A DNA stretch of 64,000 nucleotides from Rubripirellula tenax (lineage in GTDB: Bacteria; Planctomycetota; Planctomycetia; Pirellulales; Pirellulaceae): NCBI RefSeq assembly GCF_007860125.1, contig NZ_SJPW01000001.1, forward strand, positions 1,363,900 through 1,427,899, given 5' to 3'. Shown here piece by piece: positions 25,874-35,594 of the stretch. The translations under genes were made by a program, and so were the position numbers. The first letter of the stretch is position 1. Each line of letters starts with the position of its first letter. The notes under the pieces were generated by a model. That model was not told the origin of the DNA, ran no database searches, and was given only the letters and a program-made list of their open reading frames with translations.

Positions 25874-26800
25874 TTAGGCCAACTTCTTACCGACCTTGAT
25901 CAGCAAGTCGCGGCTCTTCTTGATGCCTTCGAATTCGCTGACGCCGCTGCCTTCGTATTCGATGCCGACGTATCCGTGGTAGCCGGCCGCAAGCACGATC
26001 CGCATCATTTTTTCGTAATCGGTATGCGTTTCTTCGCCCGATTCGTCGAAGTCGTGTGTCTTGGCACTCACAGCCTTGGCATACGGCATCATCGCTTGAA
26101 CACCGTGGTAACGATCGAACATTTCTTCGTTCTTGCCGCGCGTGATATAGAAGTTGCCGAAGTCGGGAAGCGTTCCGCAGTTTTCAAGACCGACTCGTTC
26201 GATCACAACCGCCAACCATGCCGCATTGCTGCTTAAACCACCGTGGTTTTCGACGATCACGTTGATTCCGTGCGGTTGGGCAAACTCGCTGAGTGCACGT
26301 AGGCCATCCGAAGCGTACTTGATCTGGTCCAGGTATGTACCGTTGCTGGCCGCGTTGACGCGGATCGAATGGCAACCCAAGAACTTCGCCGCTTCGACCC
26401 ATTGGTGGTGATTTTCGACGGCCTTGGAACGCTTCGTCTCGTCGGGGTCACCCAAGTTGCCTTCGCCGTCGACCATGATCAACAGACTCTTCACACCTTC
26501 GCTTTCGGCGCGATCTTTCATATCGGCCAAGTACGTTTCGTCTTTGCCTTTGTCCTTAAAGAATTGATTGACGTACTCGATACCGTCGATACCAAATTCT
26601 TGCTTCGCGATTCGAGCGAAATCCAAGTTGGTGATCTTGCTCGCCGGGTCTCGCAACGTTCGGTGCAGCGACCACTCGGCCAATGAGATCTTGAACGGCA
26701 ATTCGCTCGACGCCGCTTCATCGGCATGAGAACGCTGGGTGCTCATCGCGGAAGCAAAAGCAATGGCGGCGGAAGTCTGCAAAAATTGTCGTCGATACAT
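25874..26800 (-). CDS. Exported sugar phosphate isomerase/epimerase (TIM barrel)
   Basis: 308 residues from the ATG at 26800. The N-terminus [20 protein letters not shown] is a Tat-type signal (RRQFLQ). The body matches the xylose isomerase-like AP endonuclease 2 family: [72 protein letters not shown] and [17 protein letters not shown]. The Glu, Asp and His residues that bind a divalent metal in this fold are in place (for example the E in VIVENHG and the E in GIEYEG). The substrate is unknown; planctomycetes carry many paralogues. Convergent with the Tex-like operon. Confidence 0.85.
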   Translation of the reverse strand: MYRRQFLQTSAAIAFASAMSTQRSHADEAASSELPFKISLAEWSLHRTLRDPASKITNLDFARIAKQEFGIDGIEYVNQFFKDKGKDETYLADMKDRAESEGVKSLLIMVDGEGNLGDPDETKRSKAVENHHQWVEAAKFLGCHSIRVNAASNGTYLDQIKYASDGLRALSEFAQPHGINVIVENHGGLSSNAAWLAVVIERVGLENCGTLPDFGNFYITRGKNEEMFDRYHGVQAMMPYAKAVSAKTHDFDESGEETHTDYEKMMRIVLAAGYHGYVGIEYEGSGVSEFEGIKKSRDLLIKVGKKLA

Positions 26801-26854
26801 CAAGTCAATCTCGTGGAGGAAACAAAAGGAGGGGAGTAGGGAAAGGATCTTTTT

Positions 26855-28468
26855 CTATGGCTTGGCGGACGGCGCTGACCTGCCAGCCCACTTACGAGCC
26901 ATCGCCAACCGTTCTTCACGCGGCCCGTGCAAGAACAACAGGGCTTCTGAGCCGCCGACGATATCGAACGCCATCTCAACCTCTTCCGCCGTCAGCAAAC
27001 CCATGGTTTGGTACAGACGAATCTCGGCTAAGGTGTGAAGCGACTTCGCCTTGGGACTACCCAGAAGCATGGCGACACGACCTTTGGCCGCTTCGGCCGA
27101 AAGGTTCTGCGGCATCGAAACGGCTTTGGTGTCACGATCCATGATACCCAGCAGAGCGGCAATTTGATCGTTGATGTAAGCCCTTTCGTCGGCCGAACGA
27201 CCTGTACCGACCATCTGAGCGGCTTCTAAATTGTCGATGCCCTTGGACAACGCCATTTGCTTGCCCGAGGCGACATGGAACATGCGACATCGAGATACGT
27301 TTTGAGTCTTATCGCCGCGACCGGGCTTCAGCAGTACATCGAAATGCAGCAAAAATTCGATCCCTTCACGCTTGGCAACCAACAGCATCTCGTCCGAAGC
27401 CCCCATCCCGACGTAGGACAATCCTGGCTTCCACATCGTCAAAGAATCGGGTGCGATCGAAAGCAGTTCATCCAGTTCAGCCGACATTTCGGGATTGGCC
27501 ACGACCGGCGCCGCGATTGGGCTTCGCACCATGGACGCTCGCGGGTCCGCCGGCGCGGGTGCTGTGACGCTCTTGAACAGCGGGCCATAGTCACCCGCGG
27601 TGAAACGCTTCGTGAATTCTTCGGCAATCATCTCGGCAACCAATCCAAGATTTTCGGACATCACCGTTTCGGCTTCGGCGTTCAGCATGTCGCGCGATTT
27701 GATGACGGGTTTCTTGGCACTTGGCGTCATCGACATGGAATTCATATCGTCGTAGCCCGACATTGCTGAATTCATTTCTTCCATTTCCATCTGCATCTGC
27801 ATTTGCATTTGCTCCTCCATGGCACCGGAATCATCATACGACGGTCCACCGCCACCCCCGGCCATGCGTCGTCCGGGCGTCGTGGCACCTTCGCGGATCG
27901 GGTCGGGATCGGAAACATCCTCGCTGCCTCGCACGGCAATCGACACGGCCCAGCGAACGTTCCAAACCGGACGGCGCAGTGCTGGGCTGAACTGCACCGA
28001 TCCGATCACGGGACCAGCCTCGTCAAATTCGGTCGCCATGTGACCGCACATCAACGCCAGCGCGATCGCCGGATTCCCCGCCGCAAATGCTTGATCGGCT
28101 TCGCGGCTAAGCACCGGACCGGTCTGGACATCAACATTGGCGTCGGGGGCGAACAAGGGCGAAAGCTTGAATCCATCGACTAACGAGACAAGGTCGGCCA
28201 AGTACGTTTGAGTGGCGTCCGACTGGGCGCTGCCGCCGCCGTAGGGCGAACCGTAGCCGCCGCCGTAACCGCCGTATCCATCCATTTCTTCGTATTCGGA
28301 CCCGTACTCGGCGGATGCAGCCATTTCGGCTTCCATACGCGCCTGTTCGGCGGCCATTTCGCCGGGCGATTGTGCTGCTAATGGGTGGAACGATCCAAAT
28401 GCGATCATCCCAACGCACATCGTGGCAATCCAGGCGAGTTGGTGTGATCGAAATTGCAAACGGTACAT
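26855..28468 (-). CDS. Secreted hypothetical protein with Gly/Tyr- and Met/Gln-rich stretches
   Basis: 537 residues with a signal peptide (about 1-32, ending PLAAQS). A low-complexity region (YGGYGGGYGSPYGGG) and a second one (EEQMQMQMQMEMEEMN) alternate with folded-looking segments. The largest ordered part is about residues 325-535, with strands MLLVAKREGIEFLLHFDVLL and VSRCRMFHVASGKQMALSKG. No catalytic motif or known domain is visible. It is probably a periplasmic or cell-surface protein restricted to planctomycetes. It ends 54 bp before the isomerase gene downstream and may share its transcript. Confidence 0.7.
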   Translation of the reverse strand: MYRLQFRSHQLAWIATMCVGMIAFGSFHPLAAQSPGEMAAEQARMEAEMAASAEYGSEYEEMDGYGGYGGGYGSPYGGGSAQSDATQTYLADLVSLVDGFKLSPLFAPDANVDVQTGPVLSREADQAFAAGNPAIALALMCGHMATEFDEAGPVIGSVQFSPALRRPVWNVRWAVSIAVRGSEDVSDPDPIREGATTPGRRMAGGGGGPSYDDSGAMEEQMQMQMQMEMEEMNSAMSGYDDMNSMSMTPSAKKPVIKSRDMLNAEAETVMSENLGLVAEMIAEEFTKRFTAGDYGPLFKSVTAPAPADPRASMVRSPIAAPVVANPEMSAELDELLSIAPDSLTMWKPGLSYVGMGASDEMLLVAKREGIEFLLHFDVLLKPGRGDKTQNVSRCRMFHVASGKQMALSKGIDNLEAAQMVGTGRSADERAYINDQIAALLGIMDRDTKAVSMPQNLSAEAAKGRVAMLLGSPKAKSLHTLAEIRLYQTMGLLTAEEVEMAFDIVGGSEALLFLHGPREERLAMARKWAGRSAPSAKP

Positions 28469-28836
28469 CGGCTACCTACTTCACCGATCGAGCGAGGCTG
28501 AGTCGATCGAGCGGAAAACGGGGATAAATGGCCGGGCTAGAGCGAACAAAATGTCCGTGCCCTGAACGACTTCGCGTATCATAAATCGTCGGAAGGTGTC
28601 GGTGGGATGCTTTTTTGACAATCGGTGATCCAAATAAGACGAGATTTCTCGCGGATCCACCCGATTGAGGGAAACTTTTTAAACCGTCGCAACGTCGTAG
28701 ACAGTGGTGAAATCCAGACGTTTGGTTGTGATCACGGCCAAATATTCGACCCTTTGCCTTGCAGAAACTGATCTGACCACCGAATCGCTACGTCCTCCCT
28801 ACTTCTCAAGTCGAATCAACCCAGTCGATATTCAAG
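28469..28836. other. Intergenic region between divergent secreted-protein genes
   Basis: 368 bp with no coding frame of note. A TTGACA occurs at 28615-28620 on the plus strand but lacks a -10 at usual spacing. TATGAT on the minus strand near 28572-28577 also lacks a convincing -35. No repeat or RNA structure stands out. Confidence 0.5.
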
Positions 28837-31734
28837 ATGGCCCAACGCCCCAAACGTCTTCGCCAGCATCGCCTCGACATCCGCCGCCGATTGCACGTCG
28901 AACGATTGACCGATCGACGGGTGCTGGCCGCCATCACCGGTGCGGTTTTCGAAGATCTGAATCGATCGATGGCCCAGGACTCCGGCGAAGTCGCGGCGGC
29001 GGCTCGCTTGATCTACCTGGACACGAATGCCGACGGCCAATTGAACGCCGGCGAGTCACTGTCGTTGGCGGGGCCGGATGGAACATTCCGCTTCGATGAC
29101 TTGGCCGATGGCGAATACCGCGTCGCCCTGTACAACGCGGCCGCGACCCAGTCACAAACGTTCCCGGTCGATGCCCAAGCGTCGCCCGCCCTTGCCGTCG
29201 GCAATCAATTGACTGCCGCTGCAGCGCTGCCCGATGGACGCCAACTCGTCGTTGGATCCGACATCACCGGCGACCAGTCTTGGATTGTCGATGCGGATTC
29301 CGACACCGTGACGCCGCTGGCGTTTCACAACGGTGCCTTTGGCGTCACCGTTTCGGCGACCGGGTGGGGCCAATTGGCCATCGATGGTGACGGCAACGGA
29401 GTGATTCTGGAACACGTCGCAAACCCATCGTCGGCGGCCTCAATCCCGGTTCGCGCCGTCGATGCGACGAACGTCTTGTCGCGGATCGAAGTCACGACGA
29501 CAACCACTTCCGTGCCCGCCGACACTCAAGTCCTGTCGTCCGCCACGGGCGTGCGTTCAGTGTTCGCGTGGTCCAGCACGGACGGGCTAGAGCTATCGCT
29601 GTGGAGCAACGCGACATCCACATTGATCACCTCATCGCCGATCAACGTTCCCGCCGCGGTGGAATTATTGGCGTTCGATGACGCGGCGGGCTTGGTCGCC
29701 CTTCGATCGTCCGACGGCAGCGTCAGCATCCACGATGTCGACGGTAATTTTGCATCGCTGTATTCGATCACCGACGACATCGGTGCCATCACGATCGACG
29801 GCGAACGTGATCGACTGATGGCGTATTCGGCGGCCGATGCTGCATTGAAGGTCTTCCGATTGCAAGATGCCGATTTGATCGCCGAAATACCTTTGGATTT
29901 GTCCACGCTGGGCTCAGTCACCTCGATCGACATGGAACAGCAACCCGATGCGTTGATCGTCCTGGGCGATTCCGCTGTCCAACAAATCAAACTCGATCAA
30001 CCGACGTCACACCGTGTCACGATTGCTGCGGGTGCCGATGTCGGGGGCCTAAAATTCGGTGTTGTAGTGGCGGGTGCCAACGCGGCGCCGACCTATTCCC
30101 AGTTGCCGATTTTTTCCGCGGTCGAAGACCAAACGCTCAATCGCGACGCACCGCGAGCGCTCGTCGGTTCGTCGGATGTCGACGGCGACGCCTATGTTTT
30201 GGTTCAAACGGGCGCGGCCGCCAACGGCATTGCCGAATTCCGAACCGATGGCTCGCTGACTTACACGCCATCGGCCGATTTCAACGGCGCCGATTCGGTG
30301 ACGGTCGTGTTGCATGATGGCCAATCGGTTTCCGAGGCTTACACGTTGACCATCAATGTCGCCCCGGTGGCCGATCCGCCCATCGACATCAACGTCGATA
30401 TCGGTCCGATCCGCGAAGACATCGCCGCCGGCACGCCCATCGGAACGGTCGAAGTGATCGATGTGGACGGTGGTGGACACATCATCGCGATCGATGATCC
30501 ACGTTTCGGCGAACAGAATGGCCAGATCATTTTCATCGGCGGAGACATCAACTTCGAAAACGAGCGACTCATCCCGCTGATCATCACTGGCACCGACCCC
30601 GAGACGGGCGAAACGATTTCAGAGAATGCGTCCGTTCAAGTCACCGACGCGAATGATCCGATCACGGGCATCACTCCCACCGAAGCGTTCGTGTTTGAAA
30701 ATGCCCCCGGTGACATCGTCACTGAATTGAAGGTACTGGACGAAGACGAGGAACAGTTTCACACGTTCACCGTCGACGACCCCCGGTTCATCGTCGACAG
30801 CTATGACTTGCGTTTGGCCGATGGCGTCGCCGTCGACTATGAAACCGAACGCGAGATCATCGTTCGCGTGACGGCGACGGAATTCGGCACCGGCGGCACT
30901 TACACTGAAACGATCACGATCACGGTCCGGGATCTCCCCGAGCAACCGTCGACGCTGGCGCTGACCGATCACGCGGTCGTCGAATTGACACTCGGCGATG
31001 TCGCCGGCGACGTGTTGATTGATGGCAGCACACCCGATCCACGTTTCGACTTGACCGTCGACGACCAACGATTTGAAATCGAAGGCACGACGCTGAAATT
31101 GAAAGAGGACGTATTTGTCGAACTGGCCGTCCAATCGGAAATCCAAGTCGTGATCACGGCAACGGATTCACAAGGCGAGTTCGCGTCGATCGAGCGAACC
31201 TTCATCATCGCGGTACTTCCCAACGAAACGCCGTTGCACAACCGCAACGATCCCTTCGACGTCGACCACGGCGGATCGGTGACGGCCGCCGATGCGTTGG
31301 CGATCATCAACTACTTAAACGTTTATGGACCGGGTCCAGTGGGATCGGGCGGCATGGGCTTTTGTTACGACGTCAACGCCGACGGCTTCATCACTGCGTT
31401 GGATGTTTTGTTGGTTCTCAATCGGCTAGATGAATTGCCCAGCGGAACCGTGGGCGGTGAAGGCGAAGGCGAACAAATCCCTGCACCGGAGCAACAAACG
31501 CCCATTCAACAGAGACTTGACCAACCGACCGGCGGGCTTCAAATCGCCGTCGATTCCAGCACGCCCGCGGCCGATTCGTCGCCCAATCAGCCGCGAGACG
31601 CGATGTTTGTCCAGTGGCAGCGTGACTTGTCCCGCGACGACGACGCGATTGCCTCATGGGCGAATAACGATTCCGTCGCCTCGACTGCTGATGTGGACGA
31701 ATCACTGCGTTTGTTGAGCGACGAGAACGCATAG
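28837..31734 (+). CDS. Large secreted cadherin/Tandem-95-type protein with dockerin-like end
   Basis: 965 residues. The N-terminus has the planctomycete LEPR-XLL-like sorting motif in the form RRRLHVERLTDRRVLAA rather than a normal signal peptide. A SdrD-like segment follows (LIYLDTNADGQLNAGESLSL). Then come beta-propeller-like strands (about 110-400), a Tandem-95/VCBS repeat (SSDVDGDAYVLVQTG, LTYTPSADFNGADSVTVVLH) and two or three cadherin-like repeats (DPRFIVDSYDLRL, DYETEREIIVRVTATE). Near the C-terminus are two dockerin-type calcium loops (DVDHGGSVTAADALAIINYL and DVNADGFITALDVLLVLNRL). Probably an extracellular adhesin or structural protein. The stop TAG touches mobile element copy B. 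Confidence 0.85.
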   Translation: MAQRPKRLRQHRLDIRRRLHVERLTDRRVLAAITGAVFEDLNRSMAQDSGEVAAAARLIYLDTNADGQLNAGESLSLAGPDGTFRFDDLADGEYRVALYNAAATQSQTFPVDAQASPALAVGNQLTAAAALPDGRQLVVGSDITGDQSWIVDADSDTVTPLAFHNGAFGVTVSATGWGQLAIDGDGNGVILEHVANPSSAASIPVRAVDATNVLSRIEVTTTTTSVPADTQVLSSATGVRSVFAWSSTDGLELSLWSNATSTLITSSPINVPAAVELLAFDDAAGLVALRSSDGSVSIHDVDGNFASLYSITDDIGAITIDGERDRLMAYSAADAALKVFRLQDADLIAEIPLDLSTLGSVTSIDMEQQPDALIVLGDSAVQQIKLDQPTSHRVTIAAGADVGGLKFGVVVAGANAAPTYSQLPIFSAVEDQTLNRDAPRALVGSSDVDGDAYVLVQTGAAANGIAEFRTDGSLTYTPSADFNGADSVTVVLHDGQSVSEAYTLTINVAPVADPPIDINVDIGPIREDIAAGTPIGTVEVIDVDGGGHIIAIDDPRFGEQNGQIIFIGGDINFENERLIPLIITGTDPETGETISENASVQVTDANDPITGITPTEAFVFENAPGDIVTELKVLDEDEEQFHTFTVDDPRFIVDSYDLRLADGVAVDYETEREIIVRVTATEFGTGGTYTETITITVRDLPEQPSTLALTDHAVVELTLGDVAGDVLIDGSTPDPRFDLTVDDQRFEIEGTTLKLKEDVFVELAVQSEIQVVITATDSQGEFASIERTFIIAVLPNETPLHNRNDPFDVDHGGSVTAADALAIINYLNVYGPGPVGSGGMGFCYDVNADGFITALDVLLVLNRLDELPSGTVGGEGEGEQIPAPEQQTPIQQRLDQPTGGLQIAVDSSTPAADSSPNQPRDAMFVQWQRDLSRDDDAIASWANNDSVASTADVDESLRLLSDENA

Positions 31735-31832
31735 CAGACTGTTGAAAAAGGGGTCTGACCCTCTCCGACGTTTCGAATTCACAATGCTGCAGCAACGTCT
31801 CCAAAGGGTCAGACCCCTTTTTCAACAGGCTG
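31735..31832 (-). mobile_element. 98-bp palindromic element, copy B
   Basis: Begins CAGACTGTTGAAAAAGGGG and ends CCTTTTTCAACAGGCTG, with the same length and core as copies A and C. Flanks are ATAG on the left and ACAG on the right, which fits a 4-bp duplication with one change. The left flank includes the TAG stop of the preceding gene. Both strands keep a 32-codon open frame through the element. Confidence 0.85.
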
Positions 31833-31971
31833 ACAGGGGCAAACCCCGCTTCCGAGCGGATCGCAGTTTGCCGGTGTCGCTCGGTTGCCTCCGCCGACGC
31901 GCTTCGGGGTATGATGTCCGGTGAATCGGCGCCCGCGCCGGGTTGTTCCCCCTCCCTCCATTGAGTCGACA

Positions 31972-32742
31972 ATGAATCGTTTTCTTGCGTTGTTCATGTT
32001 GTCCGCTTTTGCGGTCATTCCTGCCTTGGCCGCAGATTCGCACCAGTACTACGAAGTCCGCAGTTACGTCCTTGGTGAAAAGGGCGATGCCAGTGCGATC
32101 GACGGATACTTGGAAACCGCCTATCTGCCTGCACTAAAGCGACACGGCGTCGGCCCCGTCGGAGTCTTTGCAAACGCGTCGAACGACGAAACCGGCAGCC
32201 CGCGAATCATCGTTGTGGTCCCGCATGATAGCGCCGATGGGATCGCGTCGTTGGAATCCAAAGTGCAAGCCGATGCTCAATTTCAAACCGATGCAAAGAC
32301 ATACCTGGATCGCGGCCCAGGAAAATCACCCTTCGCACGCATCAGTAGCGAATTGTTGGTCGCGATGGATTGCATGCCCCAGTTGGTTGTGCCCGACGGA
32401 TCGCTGGCCAATGACGATCGAGTTTACGAGTTGCGGATTTACGAAAGCCCCAACGAACGGCTTGGCCATTTGAAAGTCGAAATGTTCAACTCGGGCGAAG
32501 TCCCCATTTTCCTGGACTGCAAAATCACCCCGATTTTCATCGGGCAAGCCATCATCGGACCGCAAACGCCAAGCCTGACGTATTTAACGATGTACCCCAG
32601 CGAAGCCGCTCGAATCGAAGCGTGGAAGGCATTTCAAGTCCATCCGGATTGGCAAACGTTGAAGGTTGTCCCGAAATACCAGGGCACGGTCACCCGCATC
32701 GACAAGTTCGTGCTGGTGCCGAAACCCTATTCGGAAATGTAG
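31972..32742 (+). CDS. Exported NIPSNAP-family protein
   Basis: 256 residues from the ATG at 31972, with a signal peptide MNRFLALFMLSAFAVIPALA. Two tandem NIPSNAP-like ferredoxin-fold halves are visible. The first begins YYEVRSYVLGEKGDASAIDG and the second VYELRIYESPNERLGHLKVE; each carries the Y-E-x-R-x-Y strand typical of the family. No catalytic residues are known for NIPSNAP proteins, which often occur as secreted paralogues in planctomycetes. It stands alone, 140 bp after mobile element B. Confidence 0.88.
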   Translation: MNRFLALFMLSAFAVIPALAADSHQYYEVRSYVLGEKGDASAIDGYLETAYLPALKRHGVGPVGVFANASNDETGSPRIIVVVPHDSADGIASLESKVQADAQFQTDAKTYLDRGPGKSPFARISSELLVAMDCMPQLVVPDGSLANDDRVYELRIYESPNERLGHLKVEMFNSGEVPIFLDCKITPIFIGQAIIGPQTPSLTYLTMYPSEAARIEAWKAFQVHPDWQTLKVVPKYQGTVTRIDKFVLVPKPYSEM

Positions 32743-32905
32743 TCGACCTCGCTGACACGATCTGCCTGCCATCGCGACGCCATTGACGCCGCCGACGGAT
32801 CAAATTATCCAGGCCGAACGATCGTCATCGGCGAAATGGTCTTGTCATGTTTTTCAGCGCCCTTGTGTCTGTCCTGGCGACTTCGCCTGGGGTACGATCC
32901 TGGGC

Positions 32906-35539
32906 ATGACACCAATGATGAAACAGTACCATGAGGCCAAAGCAGCATGCGGCGACGCATTGCTGTTTTTCCGCATGGGTGACTTCTACGAATTGTTTTT
33001 GGACGACGCCAAAGTCGCGGCGGGCGTGTTGGGATTGAACCTGACCAGCCGCGACAAGGACAGCGATAACCCGACCGCGATGGCGGGTTTTCCGCACCAC
33101 CAACTCGACTCGTATCTTCAAAAGCTGATTCGCGCCGGCTATCGCGCCGCGGTGTGCGAACAGATGGAAGACCCCAAGACCGCCAAGGGTTTGGTCAAGC
33201 GGGAAATCACGCGAGTCGTCAGTGCCGGAACGCTGACTGACGACGGTCTGCTAGATCCTCGCGAAGCGAACTATGTCGCGGCAGTGTGCCTGCATCGCGA
33301 CAAAAAGAAATCGAAAGATGGCACGCCGCCGCAAGTCGGGATCGCGTGGGCCGAGCTTTCGAGTGGCCGTTTCGAAGCCGGAACGTTCCCCCAGTCTCGC
33401 ATCGAAGACGAGTTGGCCCGAATCGGACCGGCCGAAGTGATCTACCGCGAAGACGACGTCCACTTTTCGCCCGACACTTCGGCGTCTTGGTCGTGGACCG
33501 CGCGACCGGCGTGGTCGTTCGCCGAAGACGCGGCCAAAGAAACGTTGTGCAAACAGTTCTCGGTCCAATCGCTCGAAGGTTTCGGTTTCGAAGCGGACGA
33601 TACCGCCGCGGTTCGCGCGGCCGGCGCCGTGCTGACTTACTTGCAGGAAACCCAACGCCGCGATCTCGATCACTTCCAAAGCATCTCGGCCCACCATCGC
33701 ACCGGCTTTTTGCAAATCGATGCCGCCACGCGGCGCAGCCTGGAATTGACGCGTACGATCCGCAGCGGTTCTCGCGAAGGTTCGTTGTTGGGTGTGATCG
33801 ATCGCACGTGTACGCCGATGGGTTCACGCTTATTGGGCGATTGGATCGCAGCACCGTTGATCGATTCAAATGCGATCGGCGCGCGATTGAATGCCGTCGA
33901 TGAGTTGACCAACGACGGAAAACTACGCGGCGACCTGCGCGGCACGCTCAAAGAAACATTCGACCTAACGCGTTTGTTGGCAAGAATCGCGACCGGTCGA
34001 ACGGGACCGCGAGACTTGCAACAGGTCGCGCGAACGTTGGCCAGCCTACCGACAATGAAGGCACGTTTGACCCAACGATCGAGCGAGCGACTTGCGGCGA
34101 TCGAATCTCGATTGCACCTGTGTCCGGAACTGAGGTCACAGTTGGAAACGGCACTGGCCGATGATTGCCCGTTGTCAGCGATCGACGGCAACTTCATCCG
34201 TGCCGGGTACAGCGAAGAACTGGACGGACTGCGCCAACTGGCCAAGGGCGGTAAACAATGGATCGCCGAGTACCAGAAGCGGCAGATGGACGAAACCGGC
34301 ATCAATATGAAGGTCGGCTACAACCGCGTGTTCGGTTACTACTTGGAAGTCACCAACTCGCACCGCGACAAGATTCCCGAATCGTTCATTCGTAAACAGA
34401 CGCTGAAGAACTGCGAACGTTACATCACGCCGGAGTTGAAAGAGTACGAAGAGAAAGTCTTATCGGCCGACGATAAAGCGTCGTCGTGCGAGCAATTGAT
34501 TTTTCAAGAGCTACGCGCGCAGACTCATCGGCATCTCGCGGTCCTTGGGGAAGTCGCCGCAGCGATCGCTGAATTGGATGTGTTGGCGTCGCTTGCCGAG
34601 ATCGCGGTCACTCGTCGCTGGGTGCGTCCGGTGATCACGGACGATTCCATCTTGAAGATCGAAGCCGGTCGGCACCCGGTATTGGACGTGACGTTGCCGC
34701 AGGGCGAATTCGTGCCCAACGACTGTATCCAGTCGCCCGAAGCCGGCATGATCCTGCTGATCACCGGCCCGAACATGGCCGGCAAGAGCACGTACATCCG
34801 ACAAGTCGCGTTGATCACGCTGCTAGCGCAGGCCGGTTCATTCGTGCCGGCCGAGAGCGCCGAAATTGGCATCGCCGATCGCATTTTTGCACGCGTCGGC
34901 GCCAGCGACGAACTGAGCCGCGGCCAAAGTACGTTCATGGTCGAAATGGTCGAAACAGCTCGAATTCTGAACACGGCGACGTCGCGCAGCTTGGTGATCC
35001 TGGACGAAATCGGTCGCGGAACCAGCACCTATGACGGGCTATCGCTTGCGTGGGCGATCACCGAACACTTGCACGAACAAATCGGTTGCCGCACATTCTT
35101 TGCAACGCACTATCACGAACTGACCCAGCTTGAAGAATCACTTCCGCGGGTCGCCAATCTGAACGTGGCGGTCAAGGAATGGAACGACGAAGTGATCTTC
35201 TTGCACCGCATCGTTCAAGGCGGCGCGGACAAGAGCTATGGAATCCACGTGGCTCGCTTAGCAGGCATCCCGACGTCAGTGAACGAACGCGCCAAGGATG
35301 TGCTGGCCCAATTGGAAGCCGATCACCGCGACGCACTCGATCGGCCGACGATTCAAACGCCGGGCGCTTCGTCGTCCGACGCCAACGGCAAATTTCAATT
35401 GACACTGTTCGGCTTCGCGGACCATCCGTTGATCGATCAAGTCGAAAAACTGGATGTCAACGCGATGACGCCGATCGAGGCGCTGCAGTTCTTACAGAAC
35501 GCCCAACAATCGATGAAGTCGCCGGCCAAGAGTTCTTGA
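32906..35539 (+). CDS. mutS: DNA mismatch repair protein MutS
   Basis: Mismatch recognition ATPase of post-replicative repair. The ATG at 32906 gives 877 residues and the usual start MTPMMKQYHEAK; the frame extends upstream without similarity. The mismatch-reading motif is FFRMGDFYELF near residue 20. The Walker A loop is GPNMAGKSTYIRQ, the Walker B is LVILDEIGRGTSTYDG, and the signature and His loops (THYHEL) follow. All MutS1 domains are present and the length is normal. No mutL is adjacent. Confidence 0.97.
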   Translation: MTPMMKQYHEAKAACGDALLFFRMGDFYELFLDDAKVAAGVLGLNLTSRDKDSDNPTAMAGFPHHQLDSYLQKLIRAGYRAAVCEQMEDPKTAKGLVKREITRVVSAGTLTDDGLLDPREANYVAAVCLHRDKKKSKDGTPPQVGIAWAELSSGRFEAGTFPQSRIEDELARIGPAEVIYREDDVHFSPDTSASWSWTARPAWSFAEDAAKETLCKQFSVQSLEGFGFEADDTAAVRAAGAVLTYLQETQRRDLDHFQSISAHHRTGFLQIDAATRRSLELTRTIRSGSREGSLLGVIDRTCTPMGSRLLGDWIAAPLIDSNAIGARLNAVDELTNDGKLRGDLRGTLKETFDLTRLLARIATGRTGPRDLQQVARTLASLPTMKARLTQRSSERLAAIESRLHLCPELRSQLETALADDCPLSAIDGNFIRAGYSEELDGLRQLAKGGKQWIAEYQKRQMDETGINMKVGYNRVFGYYLEVTNSHRDKIPESFIRKQTLKNCERYITPELKEYEEKVLSADDKASSCEQLIFQELRAQTHRHLAVLGEVAAAIAELDVLASLAEIAVTRRWVRPVITDDSILKIEAGRHPVLDVTLPQGEFVPNDCIQSPEAGMILLITGPNMAGKSTYIRQVALITLLAQAGSFVPAESAEIGIADRIFARVGASDELSRGQSTFMVEMVETARILNTATSRSLVILDEIGRGTSTYDGLSLAWAITEHLHEQIGCRTFFATHYHELTQLEESLPRVANLNVAVKEWNDEVIFLHRIVQGGADKSYGIHVARLAGIPTSVNERAKDVLAQLEADHRDALDRPTIQTPGASSSDANGKFQLTLFGFADHPLIDQVEKLDVNAMTPIEALQFLQNAQQSMKSPAKSS

Positions 35540-35594
35540 TCACCATCGATGTGTCACGTCGGGCATATCGTGAACCGGCACATCGTCGCTCGGT

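Noticed and set aside
28615-28620. TTGACA as a -35 for the secreted giant
   Set aside because: No -10-like hexamer is found 16-18 bp downstream.
31418-31972. Minus-strand frame running through mobile element B
   Set aside because: It is open only because the element is open on both strands. It overlaps the end of the secreted giant gene and has no start context.
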